Below are positions 10,267-21,599 of a stretch of 64,000 nucleotides of DNA, piece by piece (the stretch's first letter is position 1; each line of letters opens with the position of its first letter). The notes beneath the pieces were generated by a model, which did no database searches, was not told where the DNA came from, and saw only the letters and a program-made list of their open reading frames with translations. The DNA is from Leptobrachium leishanense (taxonomy: Eukaryota > Chordata > Amphibia > Anura > Megophryidae): positions 198,504,954-198,568,953 of the forward strand of contig CM019063.1 in the NCBI GenBank assembly GCA_009667805.1. Direction: 5' to 3'. The position numbers and the translations under genes were made by a program.

Positions 10267-11425
10267 AAGGAGTAAGAGCCTTGAGGGACCCCGAGGCTGC
10301 TGGCTCAGCAAAGGTTAACCCTGTGGCGGGAACCAAAGGATCTAGCCACGGGGTGGGGGTGGGTTAAGGTGGTGGAGTCGGCAGGAATGGCATAGAGTTA
10401 GGCACAAAGGGTCAGAGAGCGGAGTGCATGGCCACTATTGGGAGAAGAAGGACAAGCTTGTACAGCGCTCACCAGAACTTCAGCGAGGATGGGGCCACCA
10501 CGTGGGACAGGAGCAGAGGAGACCGTGAGCGGAACGTTTGAAGACCCGAACCAACCATCGTGGGACATTGGGAGCAGCCATCATTGGAAATCGGGAGCAG
10601 CACCAACGGCAAGAGGTCTCCAGCAGAGACAGCCTGAAGCAGGAACAGAGAGGATTGCCGTGTGACCGCATCGGAGGAGAGCATTGGCCATCTGAGAACT
10701 TTAATGGCAGCCGCGAAGAGGAACTCCACCAGCGGGGTGCTCAGAGAGAAGATGCAAAAGAAACCTGCATCATCGGCGGGGGACTAGCTGGACCGCGTGA
10801 CTAGGGCGGCAAATTTAAATTCGAAAAAAAAAAAAGTAATTTGCCTGTCAGCGATGCGAGAGTCCATCAAGACCCAGGAAGGAAGAACATGCGGCATCCA
10901 GAGTACAAGCAAGCATTAGAAGCCCAGAGGCAGGGCTGGACTGGGACAAAAAAACAGCCCTGGACTTCATCTAGACCGGCCCACTCCGATATGCAAACAC
11001 GCATTAATATATTGTTATGGACTGGAGCAGGGCCAGCACAAGACATTGTGCTGCCTGAATCCAAGGATGAAATACTGACCCCCCCATGCCTACCAAAACA
11101 TGTTGATGCGCATCACAGAGCTCCACAGCCATAACACTCACAGTAATGTGCAGTGTGTATGAGCGTATCACAGAGCTCCACAGCAATAGAATTAAAAAAT
11201 AATTATAGATTATTAAAATAAATTGTATTTTAATATGAATTATATATTCATGTAAATGTAATTTTAACAATTAAAATATATATGCATTAAAATATACTTA
11301 ATTTAAATTAGAATATTGATTAAATTATTTTATAAAAAGATAAATCATATGATAAATATTAAAATATACTTTAATAAAATGTAATTAGGGTACACTTCTA
11401 AGAAGGGGCTCAGAACTGTGACATA
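10267..11425. other. gene-free stretch
   Basis: No convincing coding sequence. The part at 10270-10900 is GC-balanced and of unknown origin. CAGGGCTGGACTGGGAC at 10931 looks like a hAT-type terminus, and a related sequence occurs near 15813. GAGC(A/G)(T/C)ATCACAGAG recurs at 11105, 11161 and again at 42384. From about 11185 to 11400 the sequence is strongly AT-rich. Confidence 0.35.
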
Positions 11426-11586
11426 CAGGGTTATTCAGAGAGAGGGGAAAACCTTGAGAATTGCCAGGAGAATGAACAATTTGGAAAGTGAAATAAATGT
11501 GAGAATTTTTCTGGTTTGGCTATTTTGACCTAGAATTTTTCCTTCTCCAGTCATTCAACGTTTTCACCGCTCTCTGAATAACCCTG
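11426..11586. repeat. short MITE, AGGGTTATTC family
   Basis: CAGGGTTATTCAGAGAG and CGCTCTCTGAATAACCCTG form inverted ends around about 160 bp of non-coding sequence. It appears to be an internally deleted relative of the 800-bp members. Confidence 0.7.
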
Positions 11587-12599
11587 ATAGTGTTGGAACA
11601 GTGAATTAAGGGGGTACACAGAGCTCTGAAAAGTAATCCCTGTTCAACCTCAGCCATGTAACAGACAGACAAGTCCAGAGAGAGTCCAGCTCTACATACA
11701 GTATATGAATATAAAAAGTGTACACGCTTCTCTAAATCCGAGGCCAAGCTAGACTCTGTCCCTGGACATGTCTCCCTGCTACATGGCTATGGCTGATTAG
11801 CAAATACTTTCCTGAGCTCTGCAGACTCCTGTGATAATTAACCCCTTGAGTGCTCCTATAGAGAAAGCACAGTACTGCCACACTGAGCTTTGGCTTAATA
11901 GGCTATAGAAAGGGAGCAGGGGAGAGGGACTGTCAGATCAGAGGATCTGTCAGATTTACGGCAGGGGCGGATCCGGGGGGGGCAACGGGGCAATTGCCCC
12001 CCCCCCCGAGATTCCGAGAGAAAATTATTACTGTGCCAGTGCCTGCCGGCCAAACTGAAGCACCGGCCACGGCACGCTGCCTGCTGCAGCCTGACGATCT
12101 CATATCTGATTCTGCTCTCAGTCTCTCGGTGAAATTGAGAAAGAAAGAAGCAACTCGGTCAGGGGGGGGGGCCCGCCGGGCAGGCAGCACTGGTCAGCTT
12201 AAAATTTTTAAACGATGCCGCCGCCGGCCACTCAGGCTGTCAGTCAGTGTGCGAGCAGGCACTGTGAGACTGAGCTATCACGTGCTACTCGGGGCGGGCC
12301 GGCGCTGGACTGGTGCCTGGTGAGTGAGTTCACTGAGTGTGACACAGTGCGCCTAAGCGCCGGGCAGGCCTGTCACATGGGTGGGAAACAGCAGGAGGCT
12401 CCACACTGTCTCTGCACACAGGGCAGACTGTCAGTGCTGCGTGCGCATGCCACTCGAGAAAGACAGACATTGAGTGATAATTGTGCCTGCCTGCCTTGCA
12501 GCCAGCCGCCGGCCTGGCCTGATCATAACCAGCGTGACCACCTCTTTCAATGATCCCAGATCAATCCGAGGACCGACCGAGCCGAGTGACCCACAGGCG

Positions 12600-13635
12600 C
12601 AGGGCCGGATTCACATAGGGGCAGATGGAGCGGCAGCTCCAGGCCCATGCCCCAGAATAGGCCCACAGAAAAGATAATTTTGTCTGCATTGATGGGCATT
12701 TGGACCACTATATATTCACCTCCATAGCAGCTACAGGGTCATGCGAGGTATCACCGGAAAGGTCAGAGCATGACCTTTCCAATGATACCAAACATAACCA
12801 GGTTTTATGTAACAATAAAAATAAATTAATAAATATTACTTTATTTTTTATTTTTCTTTCTAACACAGCAATGTTTTTCAGTTATAAAGGGAACAATGAT
12901 GCTGCAGTAACTCACCATCTAATTTTTCATGTCACTAACAAGCATGGAGGTGATGGTACACTCCATTAGTACGAATTGTTACATCAAGAACCTAAACCGC
13001 CACAATGCAGCGAAGTGCACTGGGGGGGGATTTGGAACCCTGCGCCACTAATCTTTACACCACGCAAGGTCAACTGAGGTGTCGTGTCAGACAGGACAGA
13101 GTCTGGCCTTTGCATTGATACCAAACATGACAATGTAAAATCTAAAAGAAAAAGAAAACAAAAAGCTTTATTTTTTGTTCCAAAGCGATGGTATTGTCCA
13201 TTTGTCACGTATAAAATTAGCAATACCACTGCCATTACTGTCTCCTTTCCCACGTTGGGAGCAAGGACAGTTTTATTCATAGTCGTACTATTCATAAAAA
13301 CACCATTATCCAAAGCAAATGGGAAATACCAAATTTTTTGGCTAAAATTGTATATTTTCTCAGAAAAATGCAGTTACAGGTTCCCATTTCATTTTTTTTA
13401 ACAAGAATTCCCTATAGAATATATAACCAGAGGTTTGGATGATAAAATATGAAAAAATAATTTTACACGCTGTGATGATTGAATGGAAATTTACTCAAAC
13501 AGTATCTACCTGCTTAGATATACCTATATATGCAATATTAAATAGCCTAAAATATGTTGCCATTTCACTAAATTACGAAAAAAAGCCCACCAAAATATTC
13601 AGCTCCAGGCCCATAGAGATCTTAATCCGGCCCTG
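12600..13635. mobile_element. nested hAT-like element with 8-bp TSD
   Basis: Ends CAGGGCCGGATTCAC and AATCCGGCCCTG are inverted. The flanks CACAGGCG (12592-12599 and 13636-13643) are identical 8-bp duplications. The interior is non-coding and includes sequence shared with 2765-2930 and with the piggyBac-like MITE near 7340. It sits inside 11962-15369, so it inserted later than that element. Confidence 0.88.
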
Positions 13636-13790
13636 CACAGGCGTCTGTCTATCATCATGCCCAAGAGGGCCCCCCGGCCCAACTTTGGAAGCCCCGACCC
13701 CAACTCAGTCTCAAGCAGTTGAAGCAGAGGCCTCAAGGTACCTCCTGGGCCCTGGGTCACGTGTGGTACCTGGGGAAGGGTGGGGGGGGC

Positions 13791-15311
13791 AGATTGTAAA
13801 CTCCTGTGAGCCTGACCCTCTGCTCCACTAGATTGTAAACTCCTGTGAGCCTGACCCTCTGCTCCACTAGATTGTAAACTCCTGTGAGCCGGACCCTCTG
13901 CTCCACTAGATTGTAAGCTCCTGTGAGCCTGACCCTCTGCTCCACTAGATTGTAAACTCCTGTGAGCCTGACCCTCTGCTCCACTAGATTGTAAGCTCCT
14001 GTGAGCCTGACCCTCTGCTCCACTAGATTGTAAACTCCTGTGAGCCTGACCTTCTGCTCCACTAGATTGTAAGCTCCTGTGAGCCTGACCCTCTGCTCCA
14101 CTAGATTGTAAACTCCTGTGAGCCGGACCCTCTGCTCCACTAGATTGTAAGCTCCTGTGAGCCTGACCCTCTGCTCCACTAGATTGTAAGCTCCTGTGAG
14201 CCTGACCCTCTGCTCCACTAGATTGTAAGCTCCTGTGAGCCTGACCCTCTGCTCCACTAGATTGTAAACTCCTGTGAGCCTGACCCTCTGCTCCTCTAGA
14301 TTGTAAGCTCCTGTGAGCCGGACCCTCTGCTCCTCTAGATTGTAAACTCCTGTGAGCCGGACCCTCTGCTCCTCTAGATTGTAAGCTCCTGTGAGCCTGA
14401 CCCTCTGCTCTGCTCCACTAGATTGTAAACTCCTGTGAGCCTGACCCTCTGCTCCTCTAGATTGTAAGCTCCTGTGAGCCGGACCCTCTGCTCCACTAGA
14501 TTGTAAGCTCCTGTGAGCCTGACCCTCTGCTCCACTAGATTGTAAACTCCTGTGAGCCTGACCTTCTGCTCCACCAGATTGTAAGCTCCTGTGAGCCTGA
14601 CCCTCTGCTCCACTAGATTGTAAACTCCCGTGAGCCGGACCCTCTGCTCCACTAGATTGTAAGCTCCTGTGAGCCTGACCCTCTGCTCCACTAGATTGTA
14701 AGCTCCTGTGAGCCTGACCCTCTGCTCCACTAGATTGTAAGCTCCTGTGAGCCTGACCCTCTGCTCCACTAGATTGTAAACTCCTGTGAGCCTGACCCTC
14801 TGCTCCTCTAGATTGTAAGCTCCTGTGAGCCGGACCCTCTGCTCCTCTAGATTGTAAGCTCCTGTGAGCCGGACCCTCTGCTCCTCTAGATTGTAAGCTC
14901 CTGTGAGCCTGACCCTCTGCTCCACTAGATTGTAAACTCCTGTGAGCCTGACCCTCTGCTCCTCTAGATTGTAAGCTCCTGTGAGCTGGACCCTCTGCTC
15001 CTCTAGATTGTAAGCTCCTGTGAGCCGGACCCTCTGCTCCTCTAGATTGTAAACTCCTGTGAGCCGGACCCTCTGCTCCTCTAGATTGTAAGCTCCTGTG
15101 AGCCAGACCCTCTGCTCCTCTAGATTGTAAACACCTGTGAGCCGGCCCCTCTGCTCCTTTAGATTGTAAGCTCCTGTGAGCCGGACCCTCTGCTCCTCTA
15201 GATTGTAAGCTCCTGTGAGCCGGACCCTCTGGTCCACTATATTGTAAGCTCCTGTGAGCCTGGCCCTGTGCTCCTCTAGATTGTAAATTCTCGTGAGTCG
15301 GGCCCTCTGCT
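13791..15311. repeat. 39-bp minisatellite, about 39 copies
   Basis: The unit is CTAGATTGTAAGCTCCTGTG plus AGCCTGACCCTCTGCTCCA. Variants alternate AAGCTC/AAACTC and CCTGACC/CCGGACC. Because 39 is a multiple of three, the minus strand stays open as a 13-residue repeat (VEQRVRLTGAYNL), in frames covering 14374-15237 and 13757-14257. The TAGATTGTAAGCTC word resembles the tail region of L2/MIR-type retroposons, so the unit may have been captured from one. I do not regard the open frame as a gene. Confidence 0.92.
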
Positions 15312-15377
15312 AAAACACCTTATTTTCTGTCAGTGCCCCTCCCGAGACAAGTCTCTGGATCCGCCCCTGATTTACGG

Positions 15378-17049
15378 CTCCCTGCATGCCTGGCTGTGAG
15401 TCTGGCCACTATACAGCTCTCAGGAGACGCATCAGTGCGGAGGTATAAGGGTGGGATTAACCCTCAATTGGCATGTTTAGTCAATACCTTACCTATTTTC
15501 ACATTTTTGGGATGGCTCCTGGTCATAGCACAGGCATTATAGGTCTGTAGCAATATGTGGTGCTCCGGCTGCTGCTGACTTCAAACTCTGAAGCCGAAAG
15601 AGAAGCTGTAAGTAAAATGTGGAGCGGAATCCTCGCAGACTCTGTGGATTCTGCTCCTTTACACACAAAAAAGCCATAGCAAGCTCCAGAATCCATGTGT
15701 GGGTGTCCAAGGAAGCCCCCCTAACCCACCCCTGCAATGCAGAAATCCTTCAGACCTTTGAAACAAGTGCTGACATTCCACACTTATGTTATCCAGTCCT
15801 GGTTATACATAAGTGCTGGACTAAGTTTTGAAAATAAAAAAAAGCACCCCCAGGCTCAGCCAGCCCACTGACCAATCGGCCCCTCTGGATTCTCCAGGTG
15901 CTCCCGATGACCAGTACATGCCTGCCCAGAGGGATGAGATCAGCCGAATGCAGCAGCGGAGGACCACTTGAGTGACCCAGCGGACAGTGCAGCATTCTGA
16001 AGCGGTGAGTATGGCTGACTCATTGGAGGTGGAATAGCAGGAGGCAGAGTTTAGAATATTGGTAACATTAAATGGTATAGCATGGGCTAGGGAGACAGTG
16101 GGACCAGTTGCGTTAGAGGGCAGCCAGGTTGAGACGCGCAGACCCATGCATAAAACCAGACCGCCGGTGCACTTATATGATGAAATGACGGAGGGCCCAG
16201 ATAGACACGGTAAGCGCAGGTGATCTAGAACGTCCACTGGGGCCAACAGGTCAACTGCCAAGTCAGGGGGGAGGTCCACACAGCCGCGGGTGTAAGGATA
16301 GAGAGTCACCCAGCACGCAGACAAAACCCAGCAAAGCAAGGAAACCCCTAATCTGTGAAGCTGGTCCTTGTAATGGCCAGGTAAATAAACTAAGGAAAGT
16401 ATACAAATAATACATAAAAGTACAGAGCAGGGACATGAGAGATATCGTAGTATAATAACAAGCCAGAGGTCGGTACACGGAATAAACATACGCCAAGGGA
16501 CAAACGCAGAAATCAGTCGATAATACTAGCCAGAAGTCGTACCAGGAGATCATAAGCATAAGCTATCAGTAACATGCTGAAGGGTATCATAACCACGACA
16601 GGGCTCAGAGCTCTGTCAGTGACTGATATTTAAAGGCTTCCTAGGTCTCTGATTGGGTGCAGGATTCAAAGTAGTCTGATTCCTAGAATGGCGCCCTCTC
16701 TGTTGAGGAAAGATTCCTGCAGGAGCACCAGCAGGCATGATAGCGGGGGGGGGGGCGACCACCCTGTAGGGGGATCTACCCAGCAGGGCAGGGAACAGGG
16801 AGGTTGGGGGTACCCAGGACTCTGGTTTTGGGGGCACCATAACTGGCCCCCCATGCGGGAGCCATAGGGTGTTCAGCTGTAGAGGAGTCAGTAGAGGGGA
16901 GATGGGAGGTGGAGGAGGGGAGACCCAGGAGGGGAGGGGTAGAACTCCAGGCGGGGCTGGAAGGGAGGGGCACGGAGGAGGTGGGGCCCCAGGGGTTCAT
17001 TGGTGGCGCTATATTCTGACTCCGATAAATCCCTGGGGGGGCGGGCATG
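15378..17049. other. gene-free stretch, possible LTR-retroelement debris
   Basis: No intact coding sequence. The stretch at about 16230-16730 has features reminiscent of amphibian LTR retroelements (CCACGACAGGGCTCAGAGC, and ATTTAAAGGCTTCC followed by GGCGCCCTCTCTGTTGAGG), but neither paired LTRs nor pol motifs are visible. The part at 16740-17045 is G-rich. The 222-codon open frame on the minus strand (15821-16489) has no recognisable domain. Confidence 0.3.
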
Positions 17050-17395
17050 GATTATTATTAATTATTAATCTTTATTTATAAAGCGCCAGCATATTCAGCT
17101 GCGCTTTACAATGTGCACAATATAGACAGGGTTACAATACATTGAACAACATTTGACAAACCAGTACAGGAGGAAAAAAGGGCCCTATTCCCGTGGGAAC
17201 TCACAATCTAGATGGGCTGGGGTGGAAACAGGAGGAGAGGACCGCAAGATGAGAGGGATGGACTGCAAGGGGTGAGTGAAGTACTGCAAGGTAGGAGTGG
17301 TGGACTGCAAGGTGGGAGTGATGGACTGCAAGGTGTGAGTGATGGACTGCTTGCATCAGTGAGTCGGGTGGTAGGCTTCCCTAAATAGGAAAGTC

Positions 17396-17700
17396 TTAAA
17401 GGAACATTCTACTCAAAAATCACCTCCCCGTTTTTTTATCTTAATCTATCCCTATCCCTATTCCGCTGAAAGCGCGATGACGTCTCCTACTCGGCAATAG
17501 TCGGCAGAAGCGGGAAATCTGAATCCCGCTCTGCTGACTGACAGCTGGGAGGGCGGAGTAAACTCCTCCGCCTCTCTCAGCTGTTTTCAGCTTTTTCAGC
17601 TGAACTGCTGAGCGGAGGGAGGACAGAGGGCGGCATACTCCGGGCGTCATGACCACCTAAAAAAGCTTAGGTGGTCATGTTGCTTAGAGTATCCCTTTAA
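17396..17700. mobile_element. piggyBac-type MITE (TTAAAGG..ACTCTA)
   Basis: TTAAAGGAACATTCTACTC at the left and the inverted TTGCTTAGAGTATCCCTTTAA-type end at the right are bordered by TTAA. The interior CTCCTACTCGGCAATAGTCGG and CTGACAGCTGGGAGGGCGGA is shared with 17904-18517. Confidence 0.75.
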
Positions 17701-17903
17701 GGGAGCGTTTGAAGGAAGAGAAACTCGGGGAAACTCTGACCATACGAATCTATCATGGGAAGAGGTGATGCGGGGGAGGAGCTAGGCGCAGGTCACTGTT
17801 TGATCTTAGAGAGCGGGCTGGGGTGTATTTCGTGATTAGTGAGCACAGGTAGTGGGGAGCAGAGTTAGTGAGAGCTTTCTAGGTCAGAGTAAGGATTTTG
17901 AAC

Positions 17904-18517
17904 TTAAAGGGACACTCTAACAAAAATCACCCCCCCCCCGTTTTTTAATCCTAACCTATCCCTATTCCCTTAATAAATAGTTATTTTTTGTTTTTGTGTT
18001 TTTAACTGTAATACTTACCCTAAAATCCTCGTTTCCAGCGCTGTTTTTTTTTATTTTTATACTCACTTCCCTCCTCTTCCACTCCCGTCCTTGTTTCTTC
18101 TTCTTGCCTTCTGGTTTACGTGAGAAGCGCGCATGCGCGCCTCTCACGTAAGCCAGCCAATCGGCAGGCTTCCTCCCGGCTCCCTCTGAAGATTAGTGTT
18201 GCGCGCAAGAGGATGCGCGCAACATTAACCCTCAAAGGGAGCCGCCAGCTTCTTCGGTGAGTTGGAGACGTCATCGCGCTGAAAGCGCAATGACGTCTCC
18301 TACTCGGCAAAAGTCGGCAGAAGCGGGAAATATGATTCCCGCTCTGCTGACTGACAGCTGGGAGGGCGGAGTAAACTTCTCTGCCTCTCTCAGCTGTTTT
18401 CAGTATTTACAGCTGAACCGCTGAGCGGAGGGAGGGGGGACAGAGGGCAGGATACTCCGGGCATCATGACCACCTAAAATAGCTTAGGTGGTCATGTTGC
18501 TTAGAGTGTCCCTTTAA
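17904..18517. mobile_element. piggyBac-type MITE, longer sibling
   Basis: TTAAAGGGACACTCTAAC and GCTTAGAGTGTCCCTTTAA end it, with TTAA at 17904-17907 and 18514-18517. Its right 280 bp match the 305-bp sibling 200 bp away. It has about 300 extra bp on the left, including AGAAGCGCGCATGCGCGCCT, a CpG-rich palindrome. The sibling is therefore an internally deleted version. Confidence 0.75.
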
Positions 18518-18740
18518 TTCTGCAGTGGATGGGGAGCCAGTGAAGGGACTCGCAGAGGGGAGCGACAGAGACAGAGCAGCGGGTGAGGTGGATGAGCCTG
18601 GCAGAGGCATTCAGAATGGATTGTAGGGGGAGAGGCGGGAGAGAGGGAGGCCAGCTAAAAGATTATTACAATAGTCAAGTTGGGAGATTACAAGAGCGTG
18701 GATGAGTTGCTTTGTGGTGTCAGCAGTAAGAAATGGTCAA

Positions 18741-19019
18741 ATTCTGGAAGTGGATTGCGGGGGAGATACCCCTGAGCTGGACAGCTGGGGGTTGCAGAGC
18801 AGGGGGGAACAAAACGAGTCACATAGGTTCTCGGGACAGAATGCAGATGTTATACCAGGAAAGGGAAGACGTACCGCGCAGCGTTGGAGTAGGTACCCCA
18901 ATAATAAACACGGGAATAGAGGGGGAGCCACGGCACAGGGGGCAATGGGGGCAATTCACAATGCAGTTTATTCCACGTGTTCCATGCAGACTGGAGAACA
19001 AGGAGGTGGTCCCTACCAT
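18741..19019. other. unassigned sequence
   Basis: No recognised feature. Overlapping open frames on both strands have no familiar motif. It may be the interior of an interspersed repeat. Confidence 0.25.
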
Positions 19020-19623
19020 CTGAATGTCACAGCTGAAATCGAGACTCATCAGACCAGGCAACATTTTTCCAGTCTTCAATTGTCCAATTTTGATGAGCCT
19101 GTGTGAATTGTAACGTCAGTTTCCTGTTCTTAGCTGACAGGTTGTACCCAGGATGGTCTGCTGCTGCTGTAGCCCATCTGCTTTAAGGTTCAACATGTTC
19201 TGCATTCAGAGTTGGTATTCTGCATACCTTGGTTGGAAGAAGTGGTTGTTTGAGTTACTGTTGCCTTTCTACCATCTCGAACCAGTTAACAAGGCATTTT
19301 CGTCCACACAACTGACGCTCACTAGATATTTTCTCTTTTTCAGACCGTTCTCTGTAAACCCTAGAGATGGTTGTGCGTGAATATCACAGATCAGCAGTTT
19401 TTGAAATGTTCAAACCAGCCCGTCTGGCACCAACAACCATGGCACAATCAAAGACACTTAAATCCTCTTTCTTACCCATTTCGTTGCTCGGTTTGAACTT
19501 CAGAAAGTCGTATTCACGACGTCTAGAGGCCTAAATGCATTGAGTTGCTGTCATGTGATTGGTTGTGTTAACAAGCAATTGAACCGGAACACAAGGTGTA
19601 CCTAATAAGGTGGCTGGTGAGTG
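19020..19623 (-). pseudogene. decayed Tc1/mariner-type transposase with right TIR
   Basis: The plus-strand right end reads AGGTGTACCTAATAAGGTGG then CTGGTGAGTG next to TA, the known end of a transposon family widespread in fish and frogs. On the minus strand, broken frames give MVVGARRAGL, SRTTISRVYRE, SEKEKISSERQ, then QAHQNWTIEDWKNVAWSDESR, which contains the first catalytic Asp. Stops and a deletion break the frame and the C-terminal half is missing, as is the left end. Confidence 0.8.
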
Positions 19624-21170
19624 TATATTGTGCTCCATTAGCGATTGATATAGACAGAACATTGTCATACTACACTAGCTGTTGTATGTCATTAATTTCT
19701 CATCCATCTCTACATGTCTACATCTGTAAGGAAACAACAAAGAATAGATGAACTATTCTACAAAACACATCTATTTTATATACAAGAAAATCCTGGATAG
19801 AAATTCTAAGGACACTTTCAAAACCATGGAAACCTGACCAAGATAGTGCCTCCCCATAACCTTGCCTGAGCCAAAGTGGTACTACTCAGAGAGGCAAAGG
19901 TTCTCCAGCAAAAAAATGAAGATGTATGATCTTAATTGTATCAGCTATCCATGAGCAGTTTTAACTGCTTCCTTCCTATGTAACAAACTCACCCATGACT
20001 TTCCTAACAGCTGGATATGTGAGTCACCTATCCATGTTAAAGAATAAATAAAAAGAAACCACATATGTTTTTTAAACTATTGGATGTTTGCATCCAATGT
20101 ACACAAATTGCTTGTTTTGTTTGTTCCAGAAAATTTGGTGCAACTTGGAGATTTCTTTACACTGCTTAAAAACAGGTGAGACATCATGAAAATATTACTC
20201 TCCTGCATCTTCACTTTATTAGACACAAAGCTGTACCTTCTGCATATGAATATCTATTTAGTATAATATCTGAGGAAAGAAAAGTAAAGGGTTGGTGAAG
20301 TTCACATTAAAGGCAAGTGGCACTATTCCCTAGTGAATGCTACAGTTATCGCTCGGATGTTTAAGCTTTATTGATAGGATGAATGACTTCAACGCATGCC
20401 TCCAATATTACCATCCTGACGCTAAACCCATAAGAAATCACTTTGCGCATTGGTGATTGTGCTACCTTCTGTGGGCTTACTGTGCTTTGCGCATCCTATA
20501 CTTAACATGGGGAGCGCAATCATTATTATTATTGTTATTCTTTTTTATAAAGCGCCAGCATATTCCACAGCAGACATGTGCATTTTGTTTCATTCTGAAT
20601 TGAATTTCGTACGAAATTCACCATTTTCTTTCCTTCAGGAGCATTTCCAAAGCGAATTATCGGCCACCCGAAATTACAAAATCCCGAATCAAAGTTTCAA
20701 CACAAACAAAATCATTTCGTTATGGGACCTAAACGGGAAAAAATCCAGGATGCGAATAATACAAAATGCCGAAAAAACGGAACAAAACGAAATGAAAAAA
20801 GATAGAACCAATGATCTAAAATTAAAATAAAGAGAACAAAATGATCTAAGGTGAAAAAAAACCCAGAAAACAATTATTTACAACGCAAACAAAACGGAAC
20901 CAAACTGTCTGAAACAAAAAAAAATTGACCATTTTTTAATTATTTTTCCCCACTTTTTGGGAATTTTTGGGTGAAAGTTTAGGTTCCTAACTTATTTTAA
21001 AGAAACTAGGCTTTTTCTACCATAGCTTTCAATGTTAATAAAATCCCCATTTTTATTAAATATTTCTAAAACCTTGTATTATTTTCAGTTGCAGTAAACA
21101 GCCATTTTTTAAATTTATTTTTAGGATTATTTTTGGATTTTTCACCAATTTTTTGGTTAATCTTTAGGTT

Positions 21171-21566
21171 GAGAAACAAGGGGGGTGTTTGTGAGGGTCC
21201 TGAGAACGAGCAACAGCACAATGGCCTGCTCTACGGTGGGGGCCCGCTCAGGTCTCACAAACAAGGTTTTAGCTTGCTTGTGCCATTACAGAGATGAATT
21301 TTCCATATGCAAATCAGCCTGCTCTCACCCAGAAAGGGTGGCCAGTGCTGATTGCCAAGGACGTCATCCCTGCACGAGAGGTGCAGCAACCCCCGACGAT
21401 CGTTTCGGCCTTCTTGGGCCTCGTCAGGAGGGTATAGCTGACACCCCTCTAGGCACATCAAGCAAGGGGTCCACGTCTGGATGACCCTTTACAATTACAG
21501 TGAGAAACAAGGGTGGTGTTTGTGAGGGTCCTGAGAACGAGCAACAGCACAATGGCCTGCTCAACC
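21171..21566 (-). mobile_element. candidate retrozyme insertion
   Basis: A 396-bp insertion in the left arm of the foldback element, flanked by an exact 13-bp duplication (TAATCTTTAGGTT at 21158-21170 and 21567-21579). Its first 61 bp (21171-21231) recur as 21502-21562 with one difference, giving a repeat period of 331 bp, so the insertion is about 1.2 units of a tandem or circular template. A hammerhead motif lies inside the unit on the minus strand. There is no coding capacity. An LTR explanation is less good because LTR elements give 4-6 bp duplications and no primer site is seen. Confidence 0.7.
21389..21433 (-). ncRNA. type I hammerhead ribozyme motif
   Basis: Read on the minus strand. 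Core CUGACGA (21427 to 21421). Stem II is GGCC-CAAGAA-GGCC (21420 to 21407). Then GAAA (21406-21403), a very short self-complementary stem III (A+CGAUCG+U) and cleavage triplet GUC (21397-21395). Stem I pairs ACCCUC before the core with GGGGGU after the cleavage site: five Watson-Crick pairs and one G-U. All conserved core residues are present. The tiny stem III is typical of Penelope-like-element and retrozyme hammerheads, which often act best as dimers. Cleavage activity is inferred, not shown. Confidence 0.78.
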
Positions 21567-21599
21567 TAATCTTTAGGTTTCCTAACTAATTTTAAAAGT

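Larger units (their letters stand above)
11962..15369. mobile_element. hAT-like non-autonomous element with 8-bp TSD
   Basis: CAGGGGCGGATCC at 11962 and GGATCCGCCCCTG ending at 15369 are inverted repeats. The 8 bp on each side are identical (ATTTACGG at 11954-11961 and 15370-15377), the signature of hAT-superfamily insertion. The 3.4-kb interior has no transposase; it holds a nested hAT-like element (12600-13635) and a 39-bp minisatellite. A GC-rich segment at 12020-12590 is of unknown origin. Confidence 0.88.
17050..18740. repeat. interspersed repeat interrupted by two MITEs
   Basis: Begins with ATTATTAATCTTTATTTATA and AAGCGCCAGCATATTC, words also present at 4975 and 20540, and ends near GTCAGCAGTAAGAAATGGTC. 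A short G-rich tandem run (GTGGACTGCAAGG variants) lies at 17240-17350. Two TTAA-bordered MITEs split it. No reading frame is preserved and the class is not established. Confidence 0.45.

Noticed and set aside
15821..16489. 222-codon open frame with hydrophobic stretches on the minus strand
   Set aside because: No recognisable family, and the opposite strand looks like retroelement debris. Length alone is weak evidence.
16740..17050. Pro-rich open frames on the minus strand
   Set aside because: They result from G-rich low-complexity DNA; no start context or domain.
21171..21566. TRIM-type miniature LTR element
   Set aside because: The 61-bp terminal repeats could be LTRs, but the 13-bp target duplication is too long, and no primer-binding site or polypurine tract is visible.
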